Below are positions 12,147 through 25,100 of a DNA stretch of 64,000 bases, in pieces. The stretch is taken from the NCBI GenBank assembly GCA_030141605.1, contig JAQGDQ010000295.1, positions 186,001 through 250,000 of the forward strand. The letters are read 5' to 3'. How positions within the stretch are numbered: position 1 is the stretch's first letter; every line of letters starts with the position of its first letter. Both the position numbers and the translations under genes were made by a program. The DNA comes from Tubiluchus corallicola. Its lineage: Eukaryota > Priapulida > Priapulimorpha > Priapulimorphida > Tubiluchidae. The notes below the pieces were generated by a model, which saw only the letters and a program-made list of their open reading frames with translations, was not told the origin of the DNA and did no database searches.

Positions 12147-12838
12147 TATGTAGGGCGCACAGTACGCCACTAGCCGAAGTAGGACACTTCCGGTAAAGCG
12201 CATTGCAGTGTCGTACATATCTTATCTAAAGAAATAGGAACCTAGATGGTAACTATCTATAAACGGTCCTCTTGCAAATGCCTGTTGAAACTGTCTACTG
12301 ACGAAGCACTGATGATTGATGATGATGATTCCCATAGTTGAAATCTCGGTTCTATAATAAAACGTAAAACTAAATTTGTTTTAGAAAAAAGTAACTTTAT
12401 AATAATGATGGATAGTCCTTGACAATTTACAAATCTATTTTTTACAATAATATTATCATCAGTATTATTAGCTCCATTAATATCATCATAACATTAAGCT
12501 AAGCATCTAATGCTTTAACGAGAGAAACTATGTAGGGCACATAGCTCGCTAGCCTGTTTACTTAGAAGAAAACAATTATTTGTCCAAGAGGTAGTGAATC
12601 GGATCACGTACCTGTCTGTAAAGCGAGACATAATAAAAAATTATATACCTTAAGTAAATGTTGGAATCGCCTAAAAAGCGGGCTTACTTCACTTCAAAAA
12701 TATTAATATCGAAGCCAAATTTAATATTGGTTGTTCTACAAGCTCAGAATAAGATTCTTTTATTTTATCATTATGTATAATAAATTACTCAACATGTAGT
12801 GACGTTTCCAGTTATTATTATTAAACAAACAATGCATA
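12147..12838 (+). mobile_element. Repeat family copy B (same orientation as A)
   Basis: Begins GTAGGGCGCACAGTACGCCA then CTAGCCGAAGTAGGACAC like copy A, and follows it through AATAATGATGGATAGTCC, CAGTATTATTAGCTCCATTA and AATATCGAAGCCAAATTTAA. It stops at the CA-rich microsatellite before the right terminus. Confidence 0.65.
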
Positions 12839-13190
<352 letters not shown>

Positions 13191-13192
13191 AT

Positions 13193-13223
<31 letters not shown>

Positions 13224-13536
13224 CGCATGCGTAGTTTGAAACCGTAGATGAGACCTCGTTATTTTCTCCGGTGTACGAAACTAACACTAAAAAGGTGTAC
13301 AGTCCATCTGTTAGGCTTGGTTCCATTAATGGCAGACACGTCGGCCCGTGGAAATTTAGAAATAACACATGTTGTTATTGCAAATTTAGTGTTTTCGTTT
13401 GCAACAATGCAAGTTTTCTTTTTAAGTTTTTCGATTACTCCAAAATTTGATGTGCAGAAGACGCTTCATGGGTAAAATAACTAGCAGTAAAAATGTAAGA
13501 ATGGGCTTCATATAGTTTGTCCGATCGTCTGCAAGC

Positions 13537-16500
13537 ATGTGGCCTGATGTAGAAGAGGTGGACGAATATGAGAGCTTACCAACAGACAAGGTAGCCACGC
13601 ATCTGATGGCTGGAGCCATGGCCGGGATAATGGAGCATTGTGTCATGTATCCCGTTGATAGTGTCAAAGTAATCAATTAATTTAGTTAGTTAAATAAATA
13701 AAATACAGAATTTAATTAATCATCTTAATTTTTTATGTAATTGTTGTTTAGTTATCTTTTGTATTTATAATCTACCACTTGGTTGATCATATAATTGGTA
13801 TTTGAGTGTTTTAACCACCTAGGTTATTGGCCCAAAGATTATAATTTTATTTTTTTAGACCAGAATGCAAAGCTTAAAGCCCAATCCGAAAGCTACTTAC
13901 AGAAATCTTTTTGATGCTTTCTACAAAATTATGCGTTACGAGGGAATATGGAGACCAGTCCGTGGGATTAAGGCAGTAGCCGGAGGAGCAGGTCCTGCCC
14001 ATGCTCTATATTTTGCTTCATATGAACATATGAAGAAGACTTTTAATGGAGGTTCTTACACAGGAGCCAATCCGCTAGCAAATGGTAAATTGAAATCAAT
14101 TGATTTTCAGTCGCTGATTGTACTCAATGATGATTGTGTAATTATGATTGTCTTGAATCATATGAATGCAATTATGCATGCATTCTGATAATATGTGTGC
14201 TATAGTTTTCTGAAGTGACAAGACAGCTTGCTTGCTCTAAAATTCTTACTATTCTTTTTGGAAATCTGGTGACTGTTTTTTTTATTTAAAACATGTTATT
14301 TATAACTTTATTGATACTTTGAAGTTATGCGCATAAAGTTGTGGATGCTTACTTTACTGTAGCCGCGTGTTTGCTCAAAATTCCCCGGCAAACATTTTTC
14401 GGCCTGGTGTTGCCCTCTAAGATCAAACTAGTTACGAAGTATTAGTGCTGGGTATTTCTGTGAATATTTGCACTTTAGTTTTGAGGGCTTGAGACATTTT
14501 TATGATTTTGTGACGAAGCAGGCTTGGGTCTGTTGCTACTAGTCTTAGTTCTACTGCTGTTAGAGTATAAAAGCACCGTGATGATGATGGTGATGATGAT
14601 GATGATGATGATGAAGAAGGAGATGATGATGATAACAATGATGATTGGTGATGATGATGATGATGATCACGATGTTGATGATGATAATGATAATGATCAT
14701 GGTGGTTCACTTGTACAGAGGGAATTTAACAGAGTTGTGATTGGGAAGTGCATTTCACCAGGTGAATGAAATCTTAAAAGTGATATACACGTCATACAGA
14801 TGAACTTGTTTAGCTAGAGGCTGTCCATGTCACATCACCTTGCGACTCGTTTTCGATTGCTTGTTGGTTATCACACTTTTGCATTGTTGCTGTTGTTGTT
14901 TCAAGAAGCAGGTAACATCCAAAACACATAGCTCATAAAATGCTTTTAATGGAGGATCTTTGCATATCAAGTATTATTTGTTTCTTTTTTTATTTTCCTC
15001 CATCACACACGGGACACCAGATTTGTCTGTTTCTTTCTTTTGTTTCTAAATTTTTTAAAGTTTTTAACTGTCCTTGTCTATTAGTTTGTCTTTTTTGGGA
15101 TAGACTAGACTGCGATTAGTGTTCCTTGACCTACAGCCAGGGGAGCTGTAACTTAGCTATGAGGTTAAGTATTGTTAATAGTGCACAGGCTTGTCATCCA
15201 GCAGCTTTAATTACTCTATGGCTGTGCCTTCAAGGTACTGGTAATAATAAAATGAATCTCCCTTTTCAGATCACTGCATTCTTTATACCTTTGGGCAGCA
15301 ATCTTCAACTGACATGCTACTAAATTTCACTACGGTATCTTTAATCTCAGATCTATATTCATTAAATTAGTAGTGTAAATAACCATGCCACCTGACCAGT
15401 ATAACGGTATAGGGGTACCCGAGTCTGATTTTTGCCACCCATATAAACACTATAAATTAGTAATATAACCTAAGATAACAATCACTGGTTGCTTTTTGTC
15501 GTGACTTAGTAGTTAGTGGAATCTTCTGTCTGACTGAGTGGTTATCAAAAAATTACTTATGAACACTCCAAATGTTTAGTCATAATTTACTGACTAAACA
15601 GGACTTAATGTTCATGGACTTTAATTTATTGATATAAGACGTTTGTTTAAACAATAAACAACTAAGAACAAACAATGCAAGTGTCAAATAGGTGTTTTTG
15701 AAGAAGGTGTGCGTTTGTTTGTGCACAGTCCTGGCATCTGAAAATGTCAAAGCTTGTTTTGCTCTGTTCTGTGTTATTTATAAAGAATTCTGGATAATGA
15801 GTGTTATGCCATGTGCTATCGCCCCTGATTAGGTAATATTCAGGTTGAAAGTGATTTTCAGTTTTTACTTTAACACATAACTTGCTTGATTGTTCTTAAA
15901 ATGAAAGAGTTAATGCATTTAATCGAACTTTGCAATGCTGTTCAGTGAACAAGACTGAATGGATTCAGATCCAAATCCACAAGCATAACTGTGTTTATCA
16001 CTTGACTGTGCCTGGTCGAGTGCAGTTCACTGCTGTGATTGAGCAGTTTGCCCTAATTTTCACTTAAATTTTGGCTCTTAAACAATCGCAATTTTTTTAG
16101 ACAATCATTGTCTGAGCCATTGACCTCGTGCCCTGTGTGTTCACTGTCTAAGCCCCTGTCCTGGGTATCTATGCTTTAAGATTTGTGATTCTACGTACTA
16201 CAGTTTTTTAGTTATTTAATGTTATGTTTCTAATGACCAATGTCGAAGTGTCCTCAATCCTGTGACTGAAGATGCTATTTACTATATACTATTGTCTATA
16301 TCCCTGCCTCAGGTGTCTACTATGCACGTTTTGTGACCCTAGCCTTTGGTTTTGCGAGTAAACGTGAATTATAAGTGGATGCCTAGACAATCTTGTTGTT
16401 TAAAAAACAAATCAGCATATTGTATCAATAGGTTCTCTTAGTTAGAATCCAGTGCTCGCATATTAAAAATAGCTTTCATTCCATTCGTCCTTTAATAAGT

Positions 16501-17853
16501 TGGGGTGTGGGATTGGTATTTCATATTTTGTAAGTTTAGTGTGCCATATGCTGTAAAAGTGAGCAAAGTATGTTACAGCCTAGTGCCACCTTATAATTAA
16601 TGTATTTGAATACTCAAAAACAGGTTAATTAGATGCTTATTATGCATTACATACGTTTTTGTTTCTTGCAGGTGCAGCCGGGAGTTTAGCTACTATATTC
16701 CATGATGCTATAATGAATCCTGCTGAAGGTAGATTGATGTCATTCAATTTCATTTCAGTTAAAAATGATGGTTTCAGTTTCTATCAGCTAATCTTTTTCA
16801 TATGTCGTTACTTAGTTAGATTTTCTAACAACATTTTAACAACAGCGTGCCTTGCACCACCCTATATATTGTGTTGTATGGCGCATGTATTCTCTGTGGC
16901 ATATCTAGTTATTGATGTAAGGGCTTGATATTTAACTTAAAGTGATATCCGGCTGCCATCTCTTCACAGCATTTCCAAACATTACAGATCGGCTGATTTA
17001 TAATGGTTGTGTTTGTAGCTTTGGTTAACTGACTTGTTAATTTTATTTTCGTTCCAAACGTAACCTAGTTTTGTTAAAAACTCAGTATGGTTAATTTGTG
17101 TAATAATTGATTACAACACTTGTGGGATTGAAATGGCGATGTGCCATGTTTGTTGTTTCTTTCTTGTTGGTTTTATGTGAAATACCTTTCAAAGATTTTT
17201 GCTATCACTTTTTTGTTTAAAGACTAAATTAGAAATCTTTTGTTTCAGTGGTAAAACAAAGAATGCAAGTATATGGAAGCCCTTACTGCAACATACTACA
17301 ATGTGTACGGAGAGTGTACAGACGCGAAGGCTTGAGAGCGTTCTATCGCTCGTACACGACTCAGCTTGCTATGAACATTCCTTTCCACGCCTCGCACTTC
17401 ATGGTGTACGAGTACACGCAAGAAACTTTGAACAAAGAACGTGAATATAATCCTGTTACTCATATGGTGTCTGGCGCCATAGCTGGAGCCGTTGCTGCTG
17501 CTATCACAACTCCTCTTGATGTGTGCAAAACACTGCTAAACACGCAAGAGCAGTGTGCTGTAGACCTCCGCAGTACCCCCATCCGGGGACTCGTCGACTC
17601 AGTTAAAATAGTGCACCGCATGAACGGGTTATCGGGTTATTTCAAGGGACTTCAAGCACGGGTCGTGTTTCAAATGCCGGCAACAGCAATTGCTTGGTCG
17701 GTGTATGAATTTTTTAAATATTTTATAACAAAAACGCAGACAGAGAGAACTGAGTCGACATTCATAGATGCGTCTGTCGTGGCTGGTTCCATCCGAGTGC
17801 CAGGACACACGGCGTTAGCTGCTTCGGCATCGAGTAAAGTTACAGACAGATAG
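13537..17853 (+). CDS. mfrn: Mitoferrin (mitochondrial iron carrier, SLC25A28/37 type)
   Basis: Exons 13537-13668, 13859-14084, 16672-16728 and 17249-17853 join in phases 0, 1, 1 into 339 residues, the usual mitoferrin length (human MFRN1 338). Mitochondrial carrier fold with three repeats, each with its PX[DE]XX[KR] signature: PVDSVKTRMQ (about 40-49), PAEVVKQRMQ spanning the exon 3/4 junction, and [13 protein letters not shown] near 230. Mitoferrin landmarks are [11 protein letters not shown]-like [50 protein letters not shown] and [26 protein letters not shown]. It imports Fe2+ across the inner mitochondrial membrane for haem and Fe-S cluster synthesis. The ATG at 13537 is the first after an in-frame TAG at 13513. 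No broken or missing signature residue seen. Confidence 0.97.
14085..16671 (+). other. Mitoferrin intron 2
   Basis: Phase-1 intron (donor G|GTAAAT, acceptor TTCTTGCAG). Apart from the GAT/ATG repeat at 14579-14700 I see no gene; short frames here contain no conserved segment. Intron 1 (13669-13858, acceptor TTTTTTAG) and intron 3 (16729-17248, acceptor TTTCAG) are also featureless. Confidence 0.6.
14579..14700. repeat. ATG/GAT trinucleotide microsatellite
   Basis: Interrupted (GAT)n array with scattered AAG, AAC and AAT units, inside mitoferrin intron 2. Asp-rich and His/Ser-rich frames across it are artefacts. Confidence 0.9.
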
Positions 17854-18080
17854 CAAAAGCTGTGTCGCCAGATTGTTTTTGAAATTATATTTTTATATTA
17901 CGTTCGGCAGGAATTTTTTGTAAGTGCACAAGTATTTTGACTGTGTTTCTTAAGTTTTACTCTTAGCCACTTTACTGCCTCTATGACGAGAATCTGTTGT
18001 CATGCAAATTAACTGACATGTACACAAGTAGCATTGATACCTGTACACAGCAGACACATTTCAAGAATTAGGCTGCTGAA

Positions 18081-18086
18081 AATAAA
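18081..18086 (+). terminator. Poly(A) signal of mitoferrin
   Basis: AATAAA 228 bases after the mitoferrin stop, the first canonical signal in the 3' flank. Confidence 0.5.
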
Positions 18087-19184
18087 CAGTGGTGCTGCCC
18101 TCTGTTGGCCAAAAAATTATTATATAATCCGCAAAATGCCTATAGCCAAAAGATAGGCAAAACTTGATGGAAAGATTTCAGGTTTTCATTGATATTACCT
18201 GAAGAGTTTAAGGCTACGAGAGGTTTTTATTAATTTGCTTGCTTAGATGATTATTTTTAATCAGTGGCACTTTTAGTCATTTGTAGAACTTTTAGGCAGT
18301 AATCAAGTCATTAGCATGATGCAAGTTTTTGTTATTGCTTCCAAGTATTATAGATGACTCGCTACCGTAAATTTTTAATGCTTTACCTGTCAGATCTATG
18401 ACAATACCATCGTACTATATGTATGTGCTGTATTAAAGTTATATAATGCTGATTGTAACATTTTATACTTCTGTCTTCAGGGTAATAGCAAGCAGTGTGT
18501 AAGATGGTGTTCAAGTAGTCTTAAATTCTTAGTTGATAATGGTAGCTCTGCAAGGATTATTGTACTTTTTACTAGGAACATTTACTTTTTCATAAAAAAA
18601 GAAAAACCCTCGCTGTGCTAAGGCGTAAGAATCATCTGCAAACTTTTTAGTACTAAAATTATGCATTTACTTGTCAATTACATCTACTACTAATAATTAT
18701 ATTATTACTGTATACGTTATGAAATTAAATGACACGATTTATAAATACTGTAGAATGGGCAAGTATTGTTATAGTTCACTTAATGTAATATGGTAGCGCC
18801 ATTTGAGGCAGATTTGGGGTAATAATAATATGGGGTAATTAATTGTTGATATGTGCCTTGTTTGTTTTTCAATAGTTAAAGATTTGCAACCTCTGTATAT
18901 TCTAAAGAGAGATTAGGTCTATGGGTATAGGATATATTTTTATTGATGGAATAAATTGATTTAAAAATAAATACTGTTGTGCTGATTCATTTACATACAT
19001 TTTGAAGTATGCTTCTGTAAGGATGTTTAGCTTTAAAGGGGCACAAATATGTAACGCTTCTTCTTTCTTGTCAAAAGATGCCATCGCATCTTGTGAACCA
19101 GCATTGTTTTTGGGGACTGCTGATTGGCCAGTTACTAATTATGATTATACTAATTGAACTAACAGTTATAAGCAATTGTACAGT

Positions 19185-19348
19185 CATCGTCATCATCATC
19201 ATATGCCCATTACATCTACTGTTGTAGACATTGGGCAGACAGACTTCTAAAATCAAAGATATGTGCGCCCTCAAGACAGGTAAACACAGCAGTAATCCAG
19301 CAAAAAAACTAGACACTGCTGTGCCAGTGGCTTGCCAGCACCACTTCC
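19185..19348 (+). repeat. CATCAT-headed dispersed repeat, copy 1
   Basis: A CATCATCATCAT run then CCCATTACATCTACTG, GTAGACATTGGGCAGACAG, CAGGTAAACACAGCAGTAAT, AAAAAAACTAGACACTGCT and CAGCACCACTTC. The same order recurs at 62602-62775 at roughly 80 percent identity by eye. No coding potential; class unknown. Confidence 0.7.
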
Positions 19349-19433
19349 ATTATACGTTATGAGTTTATTATTTATCTGACAACCCCGGGGAAGAGTTGCA
19401 TTGAATATTTTTAGTATTTTAAGTTACAGATAC

Positions 19434-19702
19434 TTGACCAGACAGTTTAGTCTAGAGGTAATGCGTCTGCTTTCCGTCTGGGATGTCGTGAGTTTGAAGC
19501 TGCAGCTGGGTCATACCAAAGACTTTAATAATAGTAGCCTGTTGTTGCCCTGCCTGGTGTGTGGTATTTAGGGTAAAAGTCAGGTAATAATAGTTTCTGT
19601 TATGCAGTTGTAGATTGTTATTTACAGTCGGCGATAATAGCTCTTTAGAGCTAATGTTAATTGTTCCTCAAAAAGCCGACTTTAAGTACAGATTATTATT
19701 AT
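19434..19702 (+). mobile_element. tRNA-derived SINE, copy 1
   Basis: Head AGTCTAGAGGTAATGCGTCT resembles a tRNA A box; GTCGTGAGTTTGAAGC resembles a B box. Body CCAAAGACTTTAATAATAGT and CCTGCCTGGTG; tail TAGATTGTTATTTACAGTCG, GAGCTAATGTTAATTGTT and AAAAGCCGACTTTAAGTACA, ending in ATTATTATTAT. A second full copy lies inverted at 63113-63345, which defines the unit. Confidence 0.7.
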
Positions 19703-21311
19703 CACAGTTGGTATATGCCACTCAGTGTGCATGAGTTGTTGTGGTTGGGTTAGTGATTCCCAGCAACATTTTGCCATAAAATGGCTGTTTACTGTTTACT
19801 TTAGTTAACTTGGCTTGTATGAAAGTGCTTTTGATAACAGGTACTTAACACATAAAACAAGATCTGGCAATTGCAGTACTTTTATATTAAATACTTCCAG
19901 TAAATTTACACTACATGAACTACATAACATTAATAATTAGCGCTATTTGAAAATAAACTAACAAATCAGAAAGTGTTAAACCATTAAGATATGTCAGGGG
20001 TCTAGAAAAAATACAATCTGTATGCAACACAGATTTTTTTCTACCTTGATGATCTTGGTTTTAGGAGATTATTATTTCTAAAGTAATTAATAAAGAAAAG
20101 CACCAATTTTTTTCACAATAAACAATGATGAATTAGAGTACAGCGCTTATAAAGAGGAAGTCACAATTGGATTTTCATTGTCATTAACTTATGAGAAGAT
20201 CATTGCTTCTACGTATTACAACTAAATTGACATGACATAACTTAATTAGTATCCAACTCACACAATTGTTAAAATTTGTTTCGAAAACAAAATTTTTTTG
20301 CATGCTTTTACATTTCTAATAAATATTTAGAAGCATATATATAATTCACACCATTTATCACAAACTAAAACGCTATATGTAGCATATGTCTTCACAATAG
20401 CTCACTATAGCATAATTATAATCTGTAAAACAACATTGAGGCTGGTCAGTGAATGGATGGATGACCACTGGGTCCAACTTGAGCTTTTTGGAAGTGTGAT
20501 AATTATTCAAACATGTCCTGGAATAACTCTGCCCACTGGTGTCTTATTTAGAGGATTAGCTTTCATAGTGAGCTAGACTATGGTACTGCCACAACCATCC
20601 ACTCAGTATGACGTGCCAATGAGGGCGGAATTACGGGCTATGGACTGCCGAAACAGTAAGAAGAAGTGCAGTACCTTTACCTTTGCCGTCTCAGCTTTTA
20701 TATATATATATAAAGCTAATTATATTTTTCTACTTTCACTCCTTTCATGTATCATCATGTTTTCTGCTACTGTATATTCTGATTTAATAGTATAAAATAC
20801 TAATTTTCAGTGCAACACAATTTAATTATCAAAATTTGTTTTAACCAAAACGGTCTGGTCACTCTTGTGTCAATACTGCTCTTTCAAATATCACTAAACT
20901 AACAAAACTATTCCCTAGCTAGCTGCTGTATAAGAAATAATTGAAAAACATGACTTTGCTTCATTCATACTTCATAATAAGCATTACATAACGGTTCTGA
21001 AAAGCAATTAATTACAAAAAATTAAGTTCTGCATAAGCACCTTGGCAAACTTCTAGCACTAACAAATAGTATCAGTGCATGTCACAGAAGTTGTGAACTA
21101 AAACAGGTATGAAGGTTCGCCAGCAATACTTAAAACCTTGCTGGTTTACACGCGTAAACAACTACAACTTGTATTTTGTAAACATACGTCATCATTATCC
21201 CTGCATTTATAAGTTCAGATCGGTGTCTTTATGCCAAAATTTGGTCACAAAAAAATTTAGATTAAGAACACATTTTATATTTGCAGTCAGATTCATGAAA
21301 ATTGATACTAA

Positions 21312-21485
21312 AGTCAAACCTCGTTATAACACTCTTTGTAATATCGACCTTGTTTAGCGCTCAAATTTTTAGCAAAACAAAATGTCTATATTTACATAGA
21401 CATATATGTATTAATGCACCTCGTTATAATGCAAAACTCGCTATAATGCCAACTCTTTTGCAGTCCCAAAGTAGGCGGTATAAAG
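21312..21485 (+). mobile_element. Pogo/Tigger-like terminal region (solo end)
   Basis: AGTCAAACCTCGTTATAACA is the classical Tigger-type terminus. It is followed by TAATATCGACCTTGTTTAGC and further CTCGTTATAATGC / CTCGCTATAATGC subterminal repeats. A matching opposite end was not found nearby, though CGAGGTTTGATTG at 24783-24795 is similar in the right orientation. Confidence 0.5.
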
Positions 21486-22122
21486 ATGTTTAACAGTACT
21501 TTGAGATTTGCAGCACACAAAAACTTACAATTAATTTAAATAGCCAAAATAATAAAAATGTCAAAAACACAAAAAACATATCACAGTTTTAAAGAGATAG
21601 TGGCTTCAACGTTTTCAAAATGTTTATCCCTCAAAAGAAGAAAAATTATTTGTTATTGCTACATCTGTTTTGTACCCATTTTACAAAACAAGTAACTGTC
21701 TGGCATTTATTATCCCAAAACTATCTATAGATGGCTCCACTTGTTCTGCGTGATTTATTCTTTTGTCCTATCTAATGGCTCTGGATCTGGCCATTAAACA
21801 TCGGTTTGAAGGGAAATCAACTAGAGGAATAGCTCGATGGGGGTAAGAAGTGTTTACTGGCAAGCCAAACAGTCAAGTTTAAAATGCAAAGAAAATTTAC
21901 AAATTACTGCACATGTGAGATGATAGTTAAATAATGATAGAGTACTAGGAAAAAGCCACAGGTAAACAAAAATCTGTCTTTCACATATTATTACAAATTC
22001 CATTCTAATATTCTAATACCGTAGCTACATAAAAATCTGATTATTTTGTTTTCTGAGATATTTAAAAACATCTACACAATATTTGCTGATTACACAACGG
22101 TGCTATGCAATTTTTAAGCCAT

Positions 22123-22128
22123 TTTATT
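22123..22128 (-). terminator. Poly(A) signal of TMEM127
   Basis: TTTATT on the plus strand (AATAAA on minus), 68 bases downstream of the TMEM127 stop. Confidence 0.5.
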
Positions 22129-22195
22129 TGCATTTCCTAATTCGCTGTACAATGTTACACAAATCTCTGTACAATATTTACAGGGCAAAGCTCTG

Positions 22196-25100
22196 TCAAG
22201 GGGCATACGGTGGAGGTGGCACGGGCACAGCTTGTAATGATGACTCTAAACTGTGACTCGGCGACATTTCATTGTCATTTAGTGGCATCTGATCCTGGCG
22301 ATCTGGGGGATACCTCTGCAATACATTGGTTGCCATGGCAATTATCGAAACACTGCCAGCACCGGCTATCAGGTAAAAGCCGAAGTCAAATCGAACAGAA
22401 ATCTTGTGACTGTCCTTGGGCATTGTTTGCCTTTGATATTCTTCTAACAAGACAGTAATCCAGTAACAGAATGTACAGATAACCACAGAAAGTACAGCTG
22501 CAAAACAGTGCATCGGATTAGCACACACGAAACAATAGAATGCATGTAAAGAAAATTTATAAAACTTGTTAAATGTCAAACTAAACCCTCACTATAATAT
22601 GCTTTTATAACTTAAATTCCTACTCTCATTTTGACCATTCAATTTATTTTATTATAAACTTACTGTAAAACTTGTTTCTTTTGATTTTTTATCACTTCGT
22701 TGTTAGCGGTATTAAATTTGAATAACCGCCATTTCTCGTTGTGAGAGACGAATGACGTTATGAATACAGTCATGAAAGATCACCAAAGACCGGTAAACAA
22801 ACATTGGTGACCAAAAACACTTTCTGTACTATGCACATCATTCTTACGCCAAAGGCACGAAACATGGCGATCTTTATGGCAATGCATGCATTCGAAATTC
22901 GCCGGGAAATGGCAAGTTATTTTATTTGAAAAGCTTCTTTTGTTTAATAATAACTATGAATTCTTTGTGTAATCATAATAGTGTGTTAAAAACTTCATTG
23001 TCTGTTGGGGTTATATAGGCCTTTAAAACAAAAGAATAAAATGCTTTTCTGACTGTAGAATTCTGAGTAGGGATTCATTAAAACGTTCGCAGAAGTTTTG
23101 TATACAAATATTTAAGAACTTTGTATGAACTTTCGTAAGCTGGATTCAGAAAAATTTTGTACGAAGTTCTTATTTATTTTGTTTGTACGAAGATTTTACG
23201 CAAATGAAATTCAGCCTCGGCCACTGTCTTCATGTCTACGGTGGCACGTAGTTCGTTAACTTTGGCAACACTTTTGCTATAGCTGCACAGATTGTAAAAT
23301 AATAACACTTCTTCTCCCTCTCTTGGCAGCCTGTACTAAGATCGATTCAAATTTACTTTTGTGTTTCTACTTATTAAAAAGATCTAAATGAGCAGAGGAA
23401 AGTTAGCAGGGGCATAACAAGGGAAAGAATAGAGAAATTACATAGGTAGGTAGGTAAGACGGAAGGTAAGTAGGTAGGTCGATTGTTTAGTCAATCAATT
23501 GGTTAGTTCGTTCGTCAGTCAGTCAGTAGGTAGACAGGTAAGGTAGCAGAAAGATAGACAAAAACATAGACAGACAGACAGACAGGTGGAACAGACAAAC
23601 AGAAAGAGAACGACAGAAAGAGAGAAAAAGAAAGATATCCAAGCCTTATAGTCTGCTGTGCAGATTATAGTTTGCAAACAGCTTTTATTTGAAAGGTCTG
23701 ATTCTAACCTATTGCAAGAAATACGTTTTCTATGTATCAAATTTCTATTATTAGTCTCTTCCTCTTCTATGATTAAGTCAATCATAGCCATTTAAAGCAT
23801 GCACAATAGGCAAACCTGTACTTACACAAGATCTAGTCCTTGCATAAAGTTATGAAGAAATTTAAGATTTCTATGAAAACTGGCTTACTAAATCAGTGAG
23901 AAGAGCTATGAACATTGCTACGCAAGAACGTGCGACGAAAATCATTAGTAACATTTTAATGAATCCAGCCACTGGACCTAGAACGCTATTATCAAACTCT
24001 CGAGAGAGCCATTGATAGATAAAACATTCATAGACAAGTGCAATGTACACATAAGTTAAAAATACATGCAAAGGTAACAGTTAGAACGTGTACAGGTTTG
24101 CTAGAATGACAACAAAACAAAATCTGAACATCTCTCCCAAAACAGCCTATTCAAACAAACTCACTACACTAAGAAAAAACAAAAAGGAGAAAAAGAGGAA
24201 AAAAATGCAAATTTTATTGAAAACTACTCTAAGTAACATAGTATAAACTTACATGCAATAAGCCATAAAAGTTACACTTGCTAAGTATACTAACAGTTAT
24301 AAGTGTTATGTGTAACTGATAATATTCAGTCAAGTTACGCTAGCTGAAAGTTACAGTTACCTGTGAAAACACATCCAACACCGTTACGTCTCAGCTGCTT
24401 CATTAGCTTTGTTGTCACGCCAACAGCATCCAAGATGATGGCAAACAAAGTAGCACCGATTGACAGCATGACAAAGAAGATCACTAGTCGCATGATAAGC
24501 ACAATCTGCTCTGTGACACAGTTTGATAAAACTGCAATAAAAATGTCTATGTAAAACTGCATAACTGTAGTTCAATTTGCAAATTTCCAATGTAAAATAT
24601 TTTGCAATGAAGAATACACAGCTTATTAAACTAAAATAGTCCGGAACATGAAGTACTGAGCTACTCGCTCATTTACTTTTTTCTGGCTACGCGCCAGCAT
24701 AATGCAGTTACAACTCTATTTACCATTGTCATGAAAAGTGCTATAATGACAAAGTATTCTGCCAAATTTAAGCTTTTACTCGGCGAGGTTTGATTGCGAT
24801 GCTCCTACTCTCGCAGGCTCAGTTCAGTAAGGTGCAATTTTCTTTATTCCATTCTCTTTCTTTCTCTCCCTTCTCCCTTCTCACTACTCCCATCACCCAT
24901 CTCTATCTCTCTCTAAACTTTTCTCTCTCAAACTCTTTTTCACTTTTGCTCATTCCTGCTCTCTCTTTCTCATTCTAATCATTGCCTATTGAAGTTTGCC
25001 CCGTGAAATTCATTATTAGAATACTAAAGGTGTCTGCATGTAATTACAACACAGTATTGAGCAAATGATGATGCTGCCTGTTGAAAAAATTTCTTCCTGA

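Larger units (their letters stand above)
17854..22195. other. Convergent intergenic region, mitoferrin to TMEM127
   Basis: Contains the two 3' UTRs, a CATCAT-headed repeat (19185-19348), a tRNA-derived SINE (19434-19702) and a pogo-like end (21312-21485). The remaining sequence is AT-rich and shows no gene. Confidence 0.5.

Noticed and set aside
14432-14769. His/Ser-rich and Asp/Met-rich frames on both strands
   Set aside because: GAT/ATG trinucleotide repeat in a mitoferrin intron.
16659-16928. Separate 89-codon gene
   Set aside because: It is mitoferrin exon 3 read through its donor into intron 3.
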